From contig WPIO01000045.1 in assembly GCA_009760855.2 (NCBI GenBank), positions 2,747,501 through 2,811,500 on the forward strand: DNA of 64,000 nt. Reading direction: 5' to 3'. Origin of the DNA: Cristatella mucedo. Its lineage: Eukaryota; Bryozoa; Phylactolaemata; Cristatellidae. Shown in pieces: positions 32,960 to 44,149 of the stretch; position 1 is the first letter of the stretch, and each line of letters opens with the position of its first letter. Made by a program: the position numbers and the translations under genes. Below the pieces are notes generated by a model, which was given only the letters and a program-made list of their open reading frames with translations, was not told where the DNA came from and did no database searches.

Positions 32960-34510
32960 TTCTGTAGTGTACTCAAAGGCAAAGCAGCCTTAGGTCCAAA
33001 TTTGGTACCGTACGAACTCTGAGAAACATTGCTAATTTAGAAAGGTAGTTGTGCGAATGAGTAGCGTAAAGGTAGCACTGAAGGTCATCTGGAAAGGATT
33101 TGAAGTTTACAGACAATGGGAATGTATCGTTGCCCAAGTGTTGTGGACACGTGTTCCGTAGTATGGGACCTGCGAACCACAATTCTGTCCCCAACTATCC
33201 TTAAGCAAATAATGGAACAGCTAGTTTATAGTACATTAGGGGCCTGAGGGTCGCAGGAGATTGAACCTAGTATAGTCGACCCTCATTTGTCGTGGTTAAT
33301 CTGTTCCAGACCCTACAGCGATCGGTGAATTTCCGCGAAGTAGGATTCTATATTTATAAATCGAATGTTTTCGTAGTTAGTGCATGGAAGACCTGTTTAT
33401 GACCCTTTTAACACGGTTTTTAATATTATTAGAGCCCTCCGGACATAAAATGACACCTCTTTAGTCGCCATTACACTCGTATTACCAAATATATTAGACA
33501 ATATGGGAGCAAATAAGACACAACAGGAGTAACAAACATCGTATTATTATTATTGAACATTTAATTGCACGCACACGATTCTTAGATGTACAAACACCAA
33601 ACAAAGAAAATAGTGTGTTTAGTGATGAAGCGATTAAGATGAAGACATGTACGGTATAGCAAAGAGAGCAAGGTTACTGCTGCTCTGAAGGCTCGACTTA
33701 AGTAGGAGAGTCTTCAGGTGGTGCAGTATCTTCATTGGGTTAACTCGTCTTCTTCCGTGTTCCATACGTACAGCAATTTTAATTGTAATACATGGGTGTA
33801 TAATTGACTCGGACAAACGAGAGTGCACTATATCATTTTCACTATTTAGATCAACTTTTAATGGTTATACACGTATTTCAAAAAAACCGCGATTGAGTGA
33901 AGCCGCAAAAGTCGAAGCGTGAAGTGCCGAGGGACGTCTGTATAGTGGTTCAGATTATGAAGGTTATGAGGGAGTATGCAATGCACTGTTGGACAGAGTA
34001 AGAATTACGCTTTATATCCATTGATTGACCAGGAGCCATGGAAGCTCCTTCAGTGGAGAAGTCAGGTGCATTGCTGAACACCTGGCATTTGTTGGTTAGC
34101 CTTGCAGCCATATTTTCACCAGCTAGAGTAGCTTAGTGGCTGTTTTTTTTTATTAGCCCAGTCAAAACTGAATTACAACAGTCCAGCCTTGACAGAGTAG
34201 GGAGCTATTAGGATTTTTAGCCAGCCACCGTAGTAGACAGAGTCCCTAACCTTGGAGAGGAATCAGCCGTGATGGTTGGCTGTGGAAGCAGTCTTCTCAA
34301 ACTGTTAGCAGTTACTGAAGGGGAAACAGAAATTCCAAGCACATGATTTCGGTGGGACTGTAAGTTTCTTTGTCCAGCTCCATACTTGGTGTGTCCTATG
34401 AGTAGGAGTTTGGTTTTACCATCAGTTTAAAAATCATCTGACATCCAGGATCGAATGTCGGTAAGGTAAGCAGTAAGTTTACCAGTCACTGCAACTGATT
34501 CCAATGGTTT
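32960..34510 (-). mobile_element. Second, more diverged LINE copy, interrupted by a MITE
   Basis: On the minus strand the segments read DIRSWMSDDFL and a K-T-K-L-L-L-I-G-H stretch (about 34380-34480), SRLDCCNSV (about 34150-34195) and C-terminal sequence, comparable to the NDDKTNLLVMG and SRLDFCNSLL motifs of the main LINE but clearly another family or very old. It is split by the MITE at 33275-33945. A YADN remnant near 34720 suggests it continues past the SINE at 34545. Confidence 0.6.
33275..33945. mobile_element. MITE with terminal inverted repeats, TA target
   Basis: The left end 'cagt'-like tagtcgaccctcatttgtcg and the right end (reversed) tacagacgtccctcggcac are imperfect inverted repeats, flanked by TA. 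The interior 'ggttaatctgttccagaccc' and 'gaatttccgcgaagtaggat' with 'aaaccgcgattgagtgaagccgc' is typical of mariner/pogo-type or ISL2EU-type non-autonomous elements. No transposase was seen. Confidence 0.75.
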
Positions 34511-34544
34511 AAAAGTGTAGCTGGGTAGCATCACCTAACTGCTT

Positions 34545-34695
34545 TAGCCCAGTTTCTAAGGTGCTCGTCTTTTACGGCCGAGGCTAAGGTGAATGTGTTC
34601 GATGACCGAGGTCATGGACTCTCGCCTCATGGCATATGTAAAGCCCCGGAATAGAGATTATTTTCTCTTTTAGAAATTATTTAATATTAAGAAAC
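34545..34695 (+). mobile_element. SINE-1, decayed, probably nested in the LINE
   Basis: It shows 'taaggtgctcgtc', 'ggtcatggactctcgcctc' and 'ggcatatgtaaagccccggaatagagatta', then a degraded second arm. Confidence 0.75.
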
Positions 34696-34955
34696 TTTCT
34701 TTACAAATGAAGTATATTATATTGTCAGCATAGCTGTATCCTAATCCCCTTGGCTCGAATCACTTTTCCTAGAAGCTGCATGTAAGTCGAAAACCGCAAT
34801 GAACCCCTATGTTGATCACTCACTACGGGTTGCTTTGATTGGTTCAATCAGTATTCTGTGCCTCAACTGCATGCCGAATATGCAATTGTTTTCACTCTTA
34901 GCACTTGGACAATGTACTATTGATCATATACAAGCTTGCTTACTAATAATTTCAG

Positions 34956-35050
34956 ATTCATTTCGTTACCGACGAGTTTCCACGCGTCCGTGCAGAAGCC
35001 CTCAGAACAATCACCTCCTGTTTACGGCATGTGAAAGCTATAACGCGAAG
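34956..35050 (+). CDS. PIK3R4: VPS15 coding exon 11
   Basis: This exon encodes residues 433-463: IHFVTDEFPRVRAEALRTI then TSCLRHVKAITR. The PRVRAEALRT motif is shared with vertebrate VPS15 HEAT repeats. The acceptor is AATAATTTCAG and the donor AAG|GTTAGA. An overlapping 184-codon frame that runs through 34799-35353 is not the coding frame. Confidence 0.94.
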
Positions 35051-35144
35051 GTTAGAACAAGCAAGCCTCAAATATTTTTTTTTGAGTTTAACAATATTGC
35101 TCTGTTCCCCTCAGTGCTGTTCATCATAAACTGGTGTATTGCAG

Positions 35145-35267
35145 TGAAGCTAACATTTTTCCGGAATATCTTCTTCCGGCACTCTCTCATCTCACGAAAG
35201 ACGGTGTTTCATCGGTCCGGGTTGCCTATGCAGAATGCATTGCTTCATTGGCTGAAACGGCTGTTCG
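35145..35267 (+). CDS. PIK3R4: VPS15 coding exon 12
   Basis: This exon encodes residues 464-504: [20 protein letters not shown], then [19 protein letters not shown], the HEAT-repeat block equivalent to INIYPEYILPGIAHL / VRLAYAENIALLAETAL. The acceptor is TGTATTGCAG, the donor TTCG|GTAAGG, and the preceding intron is 94 nt. Confidence 0.96.
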
Positions 35268-35820
35268 GTAAGGAGTGTTGTTCCTTAGTCAGCACACCCA
35301 TGCAGTGCACCATATTGAGCTATGTTGAACTTCACATGCACACATCTTGCTGAAGCCATTATTATATATGTGCATTTTGTAGCATTCCTTTCTGTGCCAC
35401 TGTGCTTTCTAAAAAGTGATGGTCAATGTTGTATTTCTTGTTAATAAAAGCTAAATATGTCTTTAGATATCCATCATGTAGCTGTATTTCATACACCATA
35501 ACTGGTTGAAAAATTCTTTAGTCTTACCTCTATATTATCTTACCAGCCGTCATAGAGCTGCATCAATGAAGATGTAATTAGAGACCCTTCCACCTAACTA
35601 AGTACTAGCACATTAATTGTTATGCACCTGTTTCTCACTTTTCTTTAAGTTTACTTATGATTGCATTGATTTTACGTCGTTTCGCAACCGTTCTGATGTA
35701 AAAAGGCTAAGGCTTTTTGATTCACCAGGCTCATTTATGTAGCAGCAGAGACCTATTTTTCATGTCTGGAGCTGGCAGTGATGGATTGCCTTTTGTTGTA
35801 CTGTAATGTGCATCTTGGAT
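35268..35820. other. Intron 12, left part, nothing recognised
   Basis: No gene or repeat family recognised. Confidence 0.4.
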
Positions 35821-35821
35821 C

Positions 35822-35824
<3 letters not shown>

Positions 35825-35878
<54 letters not shown>
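35825..35878. repeat. (GA)n microsatellite
   Basis: About 27 GA units with no interruption visible. Confidence 0.97.
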
Positions 35879-36344
35879 ACTATTAGGGTAACAGATTTAT
35901 ATAAGTCAGCAGAAAAACGCTTTATCGAGTGTATTATTAATATTATTATTATAAAAAATAAAATGCAGTAGCCAAATTTGCAAACATTCCTGTATGAGAT
36001 GAAACCTGATAGCATTGGTTGACCACCTTTGGATTATGCATGAGTGAGAAACTCCATTGCAGTTTGGGGTATCCGGTCATAGTTGCTCTGCAGAGCTGCT
36101 TTTCTAACCCCCCTAAAGTCTGCTTAAGTTGTTGTAGTGTGCAATCCGAATGCCAAATTATACTGGTCGCGAAAGAGACCTTCAGTTGAGCAATGTTTAA
36201 GACAAGCAGTCAATGCAATATGAAGCTGTAGCTGCAAAAATGGTGTGTAGAATAAGCACTTGGATTAATACTGAAACCAAACTTCCATCATTCACATTTG
36301 AATCGTTCAGTAGCCCTTAGGTTTTGTGGCCTGCCTAATTAGGC

Positions 36345-36895
36345 ACTTATAGTTTATGCAAAACTCTGCAGCTAGGCTTGTCTGTCGTAAACATCCCAGT
36401 TTCCATATTACACCGCTTCTCCCCGACTTAAATCATGGGCACCTCATCAAGCAGTGCACTGGCTTCGAGGTTCCGTCACTCACACTTTGGTCCTGTTATT
36501 CTCTTGCTGCAGCCTGCCTATCAGAACTTCTCCCCAATCAGGCTAGGCATCGTACCACCTGCTCCACAGACTCTAGTCGTTTAGCTGCGCGCCGAACTAA
36601 ACTCGGGTCCTTCGGTGGTCGTGCCCTTAGTTTGTGTGCTCCCAAAACCTGGACTTTACTCCCGACCGGCGGCGTCACAGCCCCTGCCTTAACATTTTCA
36701 AGGATGCTGAAAACCCTCTTGCTCTTTGAATCATTTGATGTGCCAGACTTCTTTGGTATGCTTGTTTGTGCTTGAACTGTTTATTCTATCAATAACCATA
36801 TCGAAATGCTTCTTTTACTGCATATGTGAAGTGCTCAAAAAGAGATGTAGTCCTCTGAGAGTGGTCATGCAAGTATATTTTTATTATCATCTTTT
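36345..36895 (+). mobile_element. LINE C-terminal ORF2 and 3' end
   Basis: The open frame at 36356-36775 covers MQNSAARLVCRKHPSFHITP through the AWNSL-equivalent to LKTLLLFES. A decayed hairpin and ATT-rich run follow to about 36895. Confidence 0.88.
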
Positions 36896-37071
36896 AAGTA
36901 GGATAATTAGCTAAATGCCTGCATAGCACAAATATCTATTGACTGTAGTCTATATGTGAAGGTGGTTTGTCAGTTTCTTCTATTGCTACGTCAGTCACGA
37001 GAACATCTTAAACCTGTGCTTTTTTAATGTTAGTGTTCATAGTCTGCCATTGGCTGTCGTGTTTTTCGTAG

Positions 37072-37165
37072 GTTTCTTGAGATGGCAAAATGGGAGTCAG
37101 CAGTCATAGCCACATCTGGTGACATCACTCCATCCGACGAGCAACCCGGTGGCAACAGTGGACAG
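37072..37165 (+). CDS. PIK3R4: VPS15 coding exon 13
   Basis: This exon encodes residues 505-536: RFLEMAKWESAVIATSGDI and a hydrophilic TPSDEQPGGNSGQ stretch. It occupies the variable loop between RFLE and the next conserved block. The acceptor is GTTTTTCGTAG and the donor CAG|GTGAGC. Confidence 0.92.
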
Positions 37166-37329
37166 GTGAGCTGCTTCGTTGTTTAGCTGGTCCTATGGAT
37201 GCAGGGTGAGGTCAAAAAGACAGAAATCATGCAATTATGCTCTTTTATCATGTTAATTGTAACTCACTGATGCTTTTCTTGTGGCGCTGTTTTGTTTGCC
37301 ATTTCCACGGTTTGTTCTCTCACGTCTGG

Positions 37330-37832
37330 TCTCGGTGTGCATACTCCAGCCTATCTCTCAGATCTACTCCCCCACCAGGCCAAGCATCGTACCACCTGCT
37401 TTTCAGAATCCAACAGTTTACCACTACCTCGTACAAACCTCAACTCCTTTGGAGACCGTGCATTTAGTTCGTATCCTCCCAAAGCCTGGAACTTACTCCC
37501 GACTTGTATCAGAACATCCCCTGACTTGACCACATTTACAAAGAACCTAAAAGCACGCCTATTTAGGACAGCATTTAGTGGGTCCCGGTGATTCGTCCTT
37601 CATGTGCTTATGTGTGCTGACACTGTGCATGCTGCCACAAACCACATTTGCATGCTGACCCTGTGCATGTCACCCCTAACCACGTTGTTCGTGTTGTTTG
37701 TCAAGCATGATATTACTCACGATTCAATCATGTTTTCCTTTGCAGCAAATGTAAGGCGCCCAGGAAGAGATTGAGTTCTCTGAGGGTGCTTTATCAAATG
37801 CATGATTATTATTATTATTATTATTATACTGT
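37330..37832 (+). mobile_element. LINE C-terminal ORF2 and 3' end
   Basis: The frame 37292-37591 reads PAYLSDLLPHQAKHRTTCFS to RLFRTAFSGSR, then the full 3' UTR, hairpin (37756-37794) and (ATT)n. Confidence 0.93.
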
Positions 37833-37994
37833 GCGTCTCAGCTATGGCAGGCTTTACAGTCTCTATTGCAGCCAGCTTGAACGTTAGCATTCTTCCTAGT
37901 TGATGTGTATGGTTTAGCAAAAGCCATAGCGCCAAGTTAATTTAGGCATGGATGTTTTAATTGTGCATTCATGCATATATTTTTGGCTGCGCCT

Positions 37995-39829
37995 CAATGT
38001 CTGCATTTAAACAGGTCACTAGTGATGTAGTCCTAAAGCTCGTATCTCAATCAAAGAAGACAACAAGTCCACTGGACCCTATTCCCACTGTCCTGCTCCT
38101 ACGTTGCATTGATCTGCTGCTGCCATGCATAACCAACATCATTAATATGTCATTAGCCTCAGGTCAGGTCCCAGCACCTTTCAAAAAAGCTGTAGTCAGG
38201 CCACTTCTCAAGAAAGCTACACTATACCAAGAGAACTTAAGCAACTACCGCCCAGTCTCCCTTCTACCATTCCTATCAAAGACACTGGAACGGGTCGTGG
38301 CAGACCAGCTGAACTCGTATATCGAAACCTCACACCTTGCTAGTAAGTTCCAGTCTGGCTTTAGAGCTAATCACTCCACAGAGTCAGCATTGCTTCGGGT
38401 ATACAACGACCTACTTAGGAATGCAGACATGGGTAGAGTGTCTCTTCTTGTTTTGCTCGATCTTTCGGCAGCTTTTGATACCATCGATCACAAAGTTCTT
38501 CTAGAGCGCCTCTCATCTCGCCTGGGCATCACTGGTACTGCTCTGCAGTGGTTCAGGTCCTATCTCAGTGGGAGACTCCAGAGTGTTGACGTGAATGGAC
38601 AAAGATCATCTGAAGTACCTCTAAAATATGGAGTACCTCAGGGCTCTGTGCTAGGTCCGGTCCTTTTCACCGTTTATACTCTCCCTCTCGCTGATGTGAT
38701 TGCCAAGCACAATCTAGGCTTTCACTTCTATGCGGATGACACTCAGTTGTACCTTTGCTTTGATCCCTCCCAGCCTTCGAGCACCTCAAATTCTCTCAAC
38801 TCACTTGCTGCATGCATTGATGACATCCGATCATGGATGGCAGCAAATTTTTCTAAAACTAAACGATGATAAAACTAACTTACTAGTTATGGGCAAACCT
38901 AGTGTTATTCAGAAATTGGAAAGGCTGACTTTCAAAATTGGCTCTGCCAGCATATCTCCAGTTGCATCAGCTCGAAATCTAGGTGTCATATTCCAAAGCG
39001 ACCTCTCGTTAGACGACCACATCAGCTCCACAGTCAAATCAGCCTATTTTCAGCTTCATAACATTTCTAAAATTAGGGCTTGTTTAGATAAGGATACCAC
39101 GTCCAAGTTGGTCCATGCATTCGTGACATCTCGTCTCGACTTCTGCAACTCACTGCTTACTGGCCTACCAGCATGTGCGATCAGGCGATTGCAGCTGGTG
39201 CAAAACTCTGCAGCTAGGCTTGTCTGTCGTGAGCGTCGCAGTTGCCACATTACTCCACTTCTCGCCGACCTGCACTGGTTACCAGTCAAGCAACGGATTG
39301 ACTTCAAGGTTTTGTCGCTCACTTTTAGGTCTCTTCATTCTATGGCTCCAGCCTATCTTTCAGAGATACTACCCCATCAGGCAAAGCATCGTACCACTCG
39401 CTTTTCGGAATCCAACAGTCTAGAAATACCTCGTACAAACCTTAAATCCTTTGAAGACCGTGCATTTAGCTCGTATGCTCCCACAGCCTGGAACTCCCTC
39501 CCGACCTGCATCAGAACATCCCCTGACCTGACCACATTTAAAAGAAACTTAAAAACATACCTATTTAGGACAGCATTTAGTGGGTCCTTGTGATTCGTCC
39601 TCGATGTGCTTATGCGTGCTGACACTGTTCATGCTGCCACTAACCACATTTGCATGCTGACCCAGTGCATGTAATCCCTAACCATGTTATTCATTTTGTT
39701 TGTTTTTCAAGCATGATTTTACTTACTATTCTATTGCGTATCACTTTGCAGCAAATGTAAAGCGCCTAGAAAGAGATTAAGTTCTCTGAGGGCGCTTTAT
39801 CAAGTGCAATATTATTATTATTATTATTA
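37995..39829 (+). mobile_element. Best-preserved LINE copy: reverse transcriptase to tail
   Basis: This CR1/L2-like non-LTR element encodes the RT from LVSQSKKTTSPLDPIPTV through NYRPVSLLPFLSK, LLVLLDLSAAFDTIDH, KYGVPQGSVLGPVLF and YADD (catalytic Asp pair coded at 38735-38740), then the conserved C-terminal region ending TAFSGSL with a stop at 39591-39593. One frameshift near 38850-38870 separates the two open frames (37961-38869 and 38730-39593). The 3' UTR, an 8-bp outer-stem hairpin (39759-39798) and an ATT tail follow. The endonuclease and ORF1 are missing (5' truncation). It sits in VPS15 intron 13 in the sense orientation. Confidence 0.95.
39759..39798 (+). other. Conserved 3' terminal hairpin of the LINE
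   Basis: The outer stem AAAGCGCC (39759-39766) pairs with GGCGCTTT (39791-39798). The inner stem AGAGA (39772-39776) pairs with TCTCT (39783-39787) around loop TTAAGT. The same structure ends almost every LINE and SINE-1 copy in the window. By analogy with other stringent-type LINEs it is probably the RT recognition signal. Confidence 0.75.
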
Positions 39830-39874
39830 TATGTATCGATACCTTTGCATTTATTTTTTTCTTCTCAATTCCAG

Positions 39875-40022
39875 ATGAACTACGACCAAGAGCTCAAGAT
39901 CCTTCATGACGCATTGCAGCAGAAGGTCGTTAGCCTACTCACTGATCCTGACAATGGAGTAAAGCGAGCACTACTTCATCATAGTGTCACTAGATTATGT
40001 GTGTTTTTTGGGCGCCAGAAAG
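39875..40022 (+). CDS. PIK3R4: VPS15 coding exon 14
   Basis: This exon encodes residues 537-585: [19 protein letters not shown], then [15 protein letters not shown] and [11 protein letters not shown], the last identical in pattern to vertebrate VPS15. The acceptor is TCTCAATTCCAG, only 45 nt after the tail of the LINE copy that ends near 39829. The donor is AAAG|GTAAGT. Confidence 0.96.
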
Positions 40023-40395
40023 GTAAGTTTTTATGATTAAAAAATGTATATTTAGCTTTTTCCTCGATAATTTGGCAGCAGTCGTCTCGCTAAATAGCAA
40101 AATTTGAATGTGCTGTGCCTTAGGAGATCTTGCAATATTGATACCCATGGCTTGCTGTCTGTTATTTGTCATTTAAATAGGACAATCATGCTTAGTTCGC
40201 TTTTCGAAATTGTACCAGTGTGAACTCTATTAAAGTAGGTTACCTCATGTCCGCATGTATTTAAGCACCCCTACAATATCGACATGCGCTCTGTTGTGGG
40301 CCCTAAATAAGTTTTTGCAATAATGAACTGAATGAGTCTCTTTGGGCTCCATCATGAGCATGTGCATTTTATTCTCATCTCTTTTGTGTTTCTAG

Positions 40396-40442
40396 CAAGC
40401 GACGTAATTCTGAGCCATGTTATAACGTTCCTTAACGACAAG
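40396..40442 (+). CDS. PIK3R4: VPS15 coding exon 15 (47 nt)
   Basis: This short exon encodes residues 586-601, ASDVILSHVITFLNDK, matching ANDVLLSHMITFLNDK. The acceptor is TGTTTCTAG and the donor AAG|GTATGT. Confidence 0.96.
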
Positions 40443-40909
40443 GTATGTGGCTGGTGGGTTATCATTTGCTCGTGATAGTATTTTTCCACTTATATGTGCA
40501 GCTGGTGCACATAACACTGCATGGCTAACTGTAAGTCCACTGTGTGAAGTGCCTCTCGGCTGCACACTGTGGCATACGTATACTGTGACGTATCTTACGG
40601 CTGACCAATGCTCTGTATGCACCGAATGTCTAGAAACGCCTCCATCTTCGGTCTCCTCCTGCACCCTTGTTGCATCATATAAGTCTCAGCTTAACCTGCA
40701 TGTGTTTCGGTCAGCTTTTAGTTTGTTCCAATGAACATTTCTTTTTCTTCTTGTGTTCCTTGTTGGCTTACCTGTGAATAAGTTCATGCCACTAGCCAGT
40801 GGTCTTACTAATCAGTAGCCTGGAGTGCTTGCTTAGGGATGCTGGCCTATACAAGATACTCATTAGCATATACATGTTTGTCTAAGCATGATGCCGGGCA
40901 CCTTTATTT

Positions 40910-40985
40910 ATTCTTTGCTGCAGGTTTTAAAGCACCCGAATAGAGATCTAGCATTCTCAGAGTGCTATTAAAGCGAGATGTCATT
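40910..40985 (+). mobile_element. SINE-1 or LINE 3' terminus relic
   Basis: 'gcacccgaatagagatctagcattctcagagtgct' retains the hairpin pattern. Confidence 0.65.
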
Positions 40986-41289
40986 ACTATCATTAAGTTT
41001 TTGGATTCTTGATGCTTTAAAATTCCTGCTCTTTCCCACTGAAGGGTAGGAAAGTTTTACCCATTCCGGTAGCTCTGTCAGCAGTAGCAAATTGTCTTTG
41101 TTTATCACTGTCCGTCTGCAGATGCTGAGGAGCACCTACTTTCTGTGTAACTCTAGTTTACCAAATGCACAAGTAGTTACTTTTTTCTAATTGTTTTTTT
41201 ACAGCAATCCCTATGTCATACAGTTACCAACGGTACGACCTGCTTGTTTGTTGTAGTTTAAGGCTGTGCACAATGATGTAGCAAATATA

Positions 41290-41420
41290 TACATATATAT
41301 ATATATATTCCTAATTTGTATCGCACTAAGGAAACTTAATCTCTGTTCGGGTGCTTCACATAAGCTACAGGACTCGAGCCCACGACCTTGGTTATCAAAT
41401 ACATTCACCTTGACCTCGTA
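41290..41420 (-). mobile_element. SINE-1, decayed
   Basis: On the minus strand it has 'cgtgggctcgagtcctgtag' and 'gaagcacccgaacagagatta', ending at a TA-repeat run (41285-41309). Confidence 0.8.
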
Positions 41421-42000
41421 CTTTACGCTGGAGTGGTTTTTTGCGGTATTAAATTTTGCTTTGACGTCCATGTGTGTCCAATGTGGTTCATGTGGTCACA
41501 TTTAATATATCTGCTCGTGGTTTAAGTATTAATTTTTAAGTTGGGAACTATTTGCCATTATCTCTGGTCTAAGTGATCATTCATATGCAATCTCCTGTGT
41601 CCAGTATGTCTCTTGAATTTGTTTCAGACAACCAAGTAAGCCCTTGATTGATGAAGTGCCAAGGTTTATGCAGCTGCAGTTAACTGCTGTTCCCCTTTGA
41701 TCGGTTTGTTCTAGCTGCATGAGCTCATTTGTGCACTTCTCTATTTTGAAGAGCTGCAACACAACATAGTTATCTGTTAACTATTAACAAACCTCCCTGT
41801 GTTCATTGGTAATTATGTCAAATATATGTCGTTTTTTTAGTGCATAAACGATAGTAAGATTAAACCGATAATACGATTAAGAGAGAGTATAAAGCCAGTA
41901 CGATCCGTTACTGCTGTTGTGCATTTTCGACAGGACTTCGTGCAAAGCACGATGCTGTTTTGTTTTCAATTGTGGATGGGATCTGCCTTATCACTTGCAG

Positions 42001-42102
42001 CAAGACTGGCAGCTACGGGTTGAGTTCTTCCGGTGCATCGTGGGTGTGGCTGCATACGTTGGTTGGCAGAGCACATCAATATTGAAGCCTTTGCTGCAGC
42101 AG
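42001..42102 (+). CDS. PIK3R4: VPS15 coding exon 16
   Basis: This exon encodes residues 602-635: [20 protein letters not shown] followed by [14 protein letters not shown], one of the most conserved VPS15 HEAT segments. The acceptor is TATCACTTGCAG and the donor CAG|GTACGT. It is 34 whole codons. Confidence 0.97.
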
Positions 42103-42767
42103 GTACGTGTGGTATTCCTTTAGCAATCACGCTATGCATTTGTATACCTTTATGGTAGCAACCGCCGCATTTGCAGGCAGAAACGATGCTTGTCATTGAA
42201 CAGCCGAAGACTGAGTACTGTTAAATCTATCAACTAGTTGTAGACATTTTATTCTCTCTGTAGACTCGGGTTGCTTGCAATTCTTGCTTGCAATGTCATG
42301 CCCAGGTCTCAATATCTGTTTGAAGCTTAGTTTTATGTGTATTGATGCGATTGCAAAATTGGTAAATCCCTTTTCTCACTGTAATTGCCATATCACTAGC
42401 ATAGTACTAGAGTAGTTTTTAGTCTTATCTTAATAAGAGGGTGTAACCATTGATGTCAAAGGCCACCTTTCATCCGGTTAACCTACGAACTATGGTTTAT
42501 GTTGTTTCGTGGATCTATTCAGGGTCTCTTATAGGCAGAGCTGAGTATCAAAATCAGCATAGATCTGAAAGCCAAGAACGTGTCTGGCATTGACACCGGA
42601 ATATATTGTGTTCACTGTTAATATATGTTTTTCCATTTTTCTGTGGTTTATAATTCCAATTATAATTTCCTGTGCTTGCACAAGCAATTTTCTTAACTTT
42701 AGATCTGACAGAAAATGAAAACTTATTATTGTAGTAATATGCGTATTATCTGGTCCTTCCGTTTTAG

Positions 42768-42902
42768 GGACTTTGCGATCCAGAGGAGTTTGTGATAAGA
42801 CAAGCTCTTACCGCAATTTGCTCGCTTATTGATCAAAATCTTTTTCACAAACCCGTGTTGCACGAACTGCTACATGAAATTGTGCCATTCTTATGCCATC
42901 CC
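42768..42902 (+). CDS. PIK3R4: VPS15 coding exon 17
   Basis: This exon encodes residues 636-680: GLCDPEEFVIRQALTAICS, then FHKPVLHELLHEIVPFLCHP, aligning with GLSDAEEFVIVKAL ... IAPFLCHP. The acceptor is CTTCCGTTTTAG and the donor CCC|GTAAGT. Confidence 0.96.
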
Positions 42903-43014
42903 GTAAGTAGGCATGTGCTGAAGCTTCTGGGGAGGAACTTGGTGTCGTCATTCTGTGCATATTTGCAGTATCCTGGTGAATGCAAGGTTTCATATTGACT
43001 CAACTCCTTTGCAG

Positions 43015-43152
43015 AATCAATGGATCTTGCAAGCTGCTGTAAACTGCATTGCTGCCATTGCTCACGTATCAGATGTTGCCTATGTTCACTGCAACGTTCT
43101 TCCTATGGTAAAGCCCTTTCTTAAAAAAGAGGTTCTGCAAATTGGTCATTCG
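43015..43152 (+). CDS. PIK3R4: VPS15 coding exon 18
   Basis: This exon encodes residues 681-726: NQWILQAAVNCIAAIAHVSD, then YVHCNVLPMVKPFLKKEVL. The spacing matches NLWIRYGAVGFITVVAR ... VYCKLMPYLDPYI. The acceptor is CTCCTTTGCAG and the donor TCG|GTAAGG. An AT-only tract begins about 105 nt downstream. Confidence 0.93.
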
Positions 43153-43257
43153 GTAAGGAAGTTGGTTTATGCTATGCTATGGTATTGTTTTAGCCTGTTG
43201 ACCACATGTAGCGATTGTCAAGAAACCATGCCATAAGGATTAATATCGCTATGCCCT

Positions 43258-43424
43258 TTTATTAATAATATTAATATGTAATATTAATTATATATAATAT
43301 AATAATAATATAATATATATAATATATAATATAATAATATATATTATATATAATATAATAATAATATAATAATATAATATATAATATAATAATATATAAT
43401 AATATTATTATTAATATTAATATG
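43258..43424. repeat. AT-only tract flanked by a 13-bp direct repeat
   Basis: An almost pure A/T run of TAATAT motifs with many self-complementary stretches. 'gctatgccctttt' occurs on both sides (43248-43260 and 43424-43436). Confidence 0.9.
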
Positions 43425-43599
43425 CTATGCCCTTTTTCTTGCCTACCATCTCGCCTTAGCTACATTACAGTGCTCTGCAATAATTTAGACCATATTACAG
43501 TGGGATATTTCAGAGCATCGATGTCAATAAGCAGCAGCCATCCTGGAAACCGTTATAGCACTTGGGATCTGAGCTAATTCCAGTTTTTTACAAGATAAA

Positions 43600-43960
43600 C
43601 TCACCTTTTGACTAGCTTATTCACCAAGCTCAATCTAAGCTTTCATTTTTATGCAGTTGACACATGGCTGTACCTGTGCTCCGATCCCTTCTCTTCGATC
43701 TCGCATGTCGCGCTATCTAATTTCTCTTGAAGTGTGTATTGCTGACATTTACATTCTGGTCGCAGCTTACTTTGAAATTGAATGATGGTAATTCGAACTT
43801 ACTTGTAATGTGGAAACCTAGTATTTACTGTAAAAAGTGAAAAGTGTAAACTTTGACAATGACTAGGCGAGAGCATATCTTCTCTATCCGGCTGACCAGT
43901 TCCAAAGTGACCTTTCACGACATGACACATCAGCTCCACAGTAGCGCTACGAAAGGTAAC
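43600..43960 (+). mobile_element. LINE RT fragment with mutated active site
   Basis: It encodes LSFHFYAVDTWLYLCSDPF (YADD changed to YAVD), followed by degraded LNDGNSNLLVMWKPSI-like sequence. Confidence 0.75.
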
Positions 43961-44149
43961 TGCTAAGTCATTAGTAATGGTATTATTATTAATTGCTAAT
44001 AATTGAAGCAAGAAAATAAATCCCCTTCTGTGCACTTCACGTATATTAAAAGGTAAGCTGTATACTAGTCGGTGATATAAAGCAAAACGTAGGCACCTAT
44101 ACGCACGCTCACAACTGTTGTGAATCCAAGTAGTCATCAGGTCTACGAT

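Noticed and set aside
34799-35353. 184-codon + strand frame
   Set aside because: It overlaps VPS15 exons 11 and 12 in the wrong frame and crosses their introns. The exon frames match VPS15.
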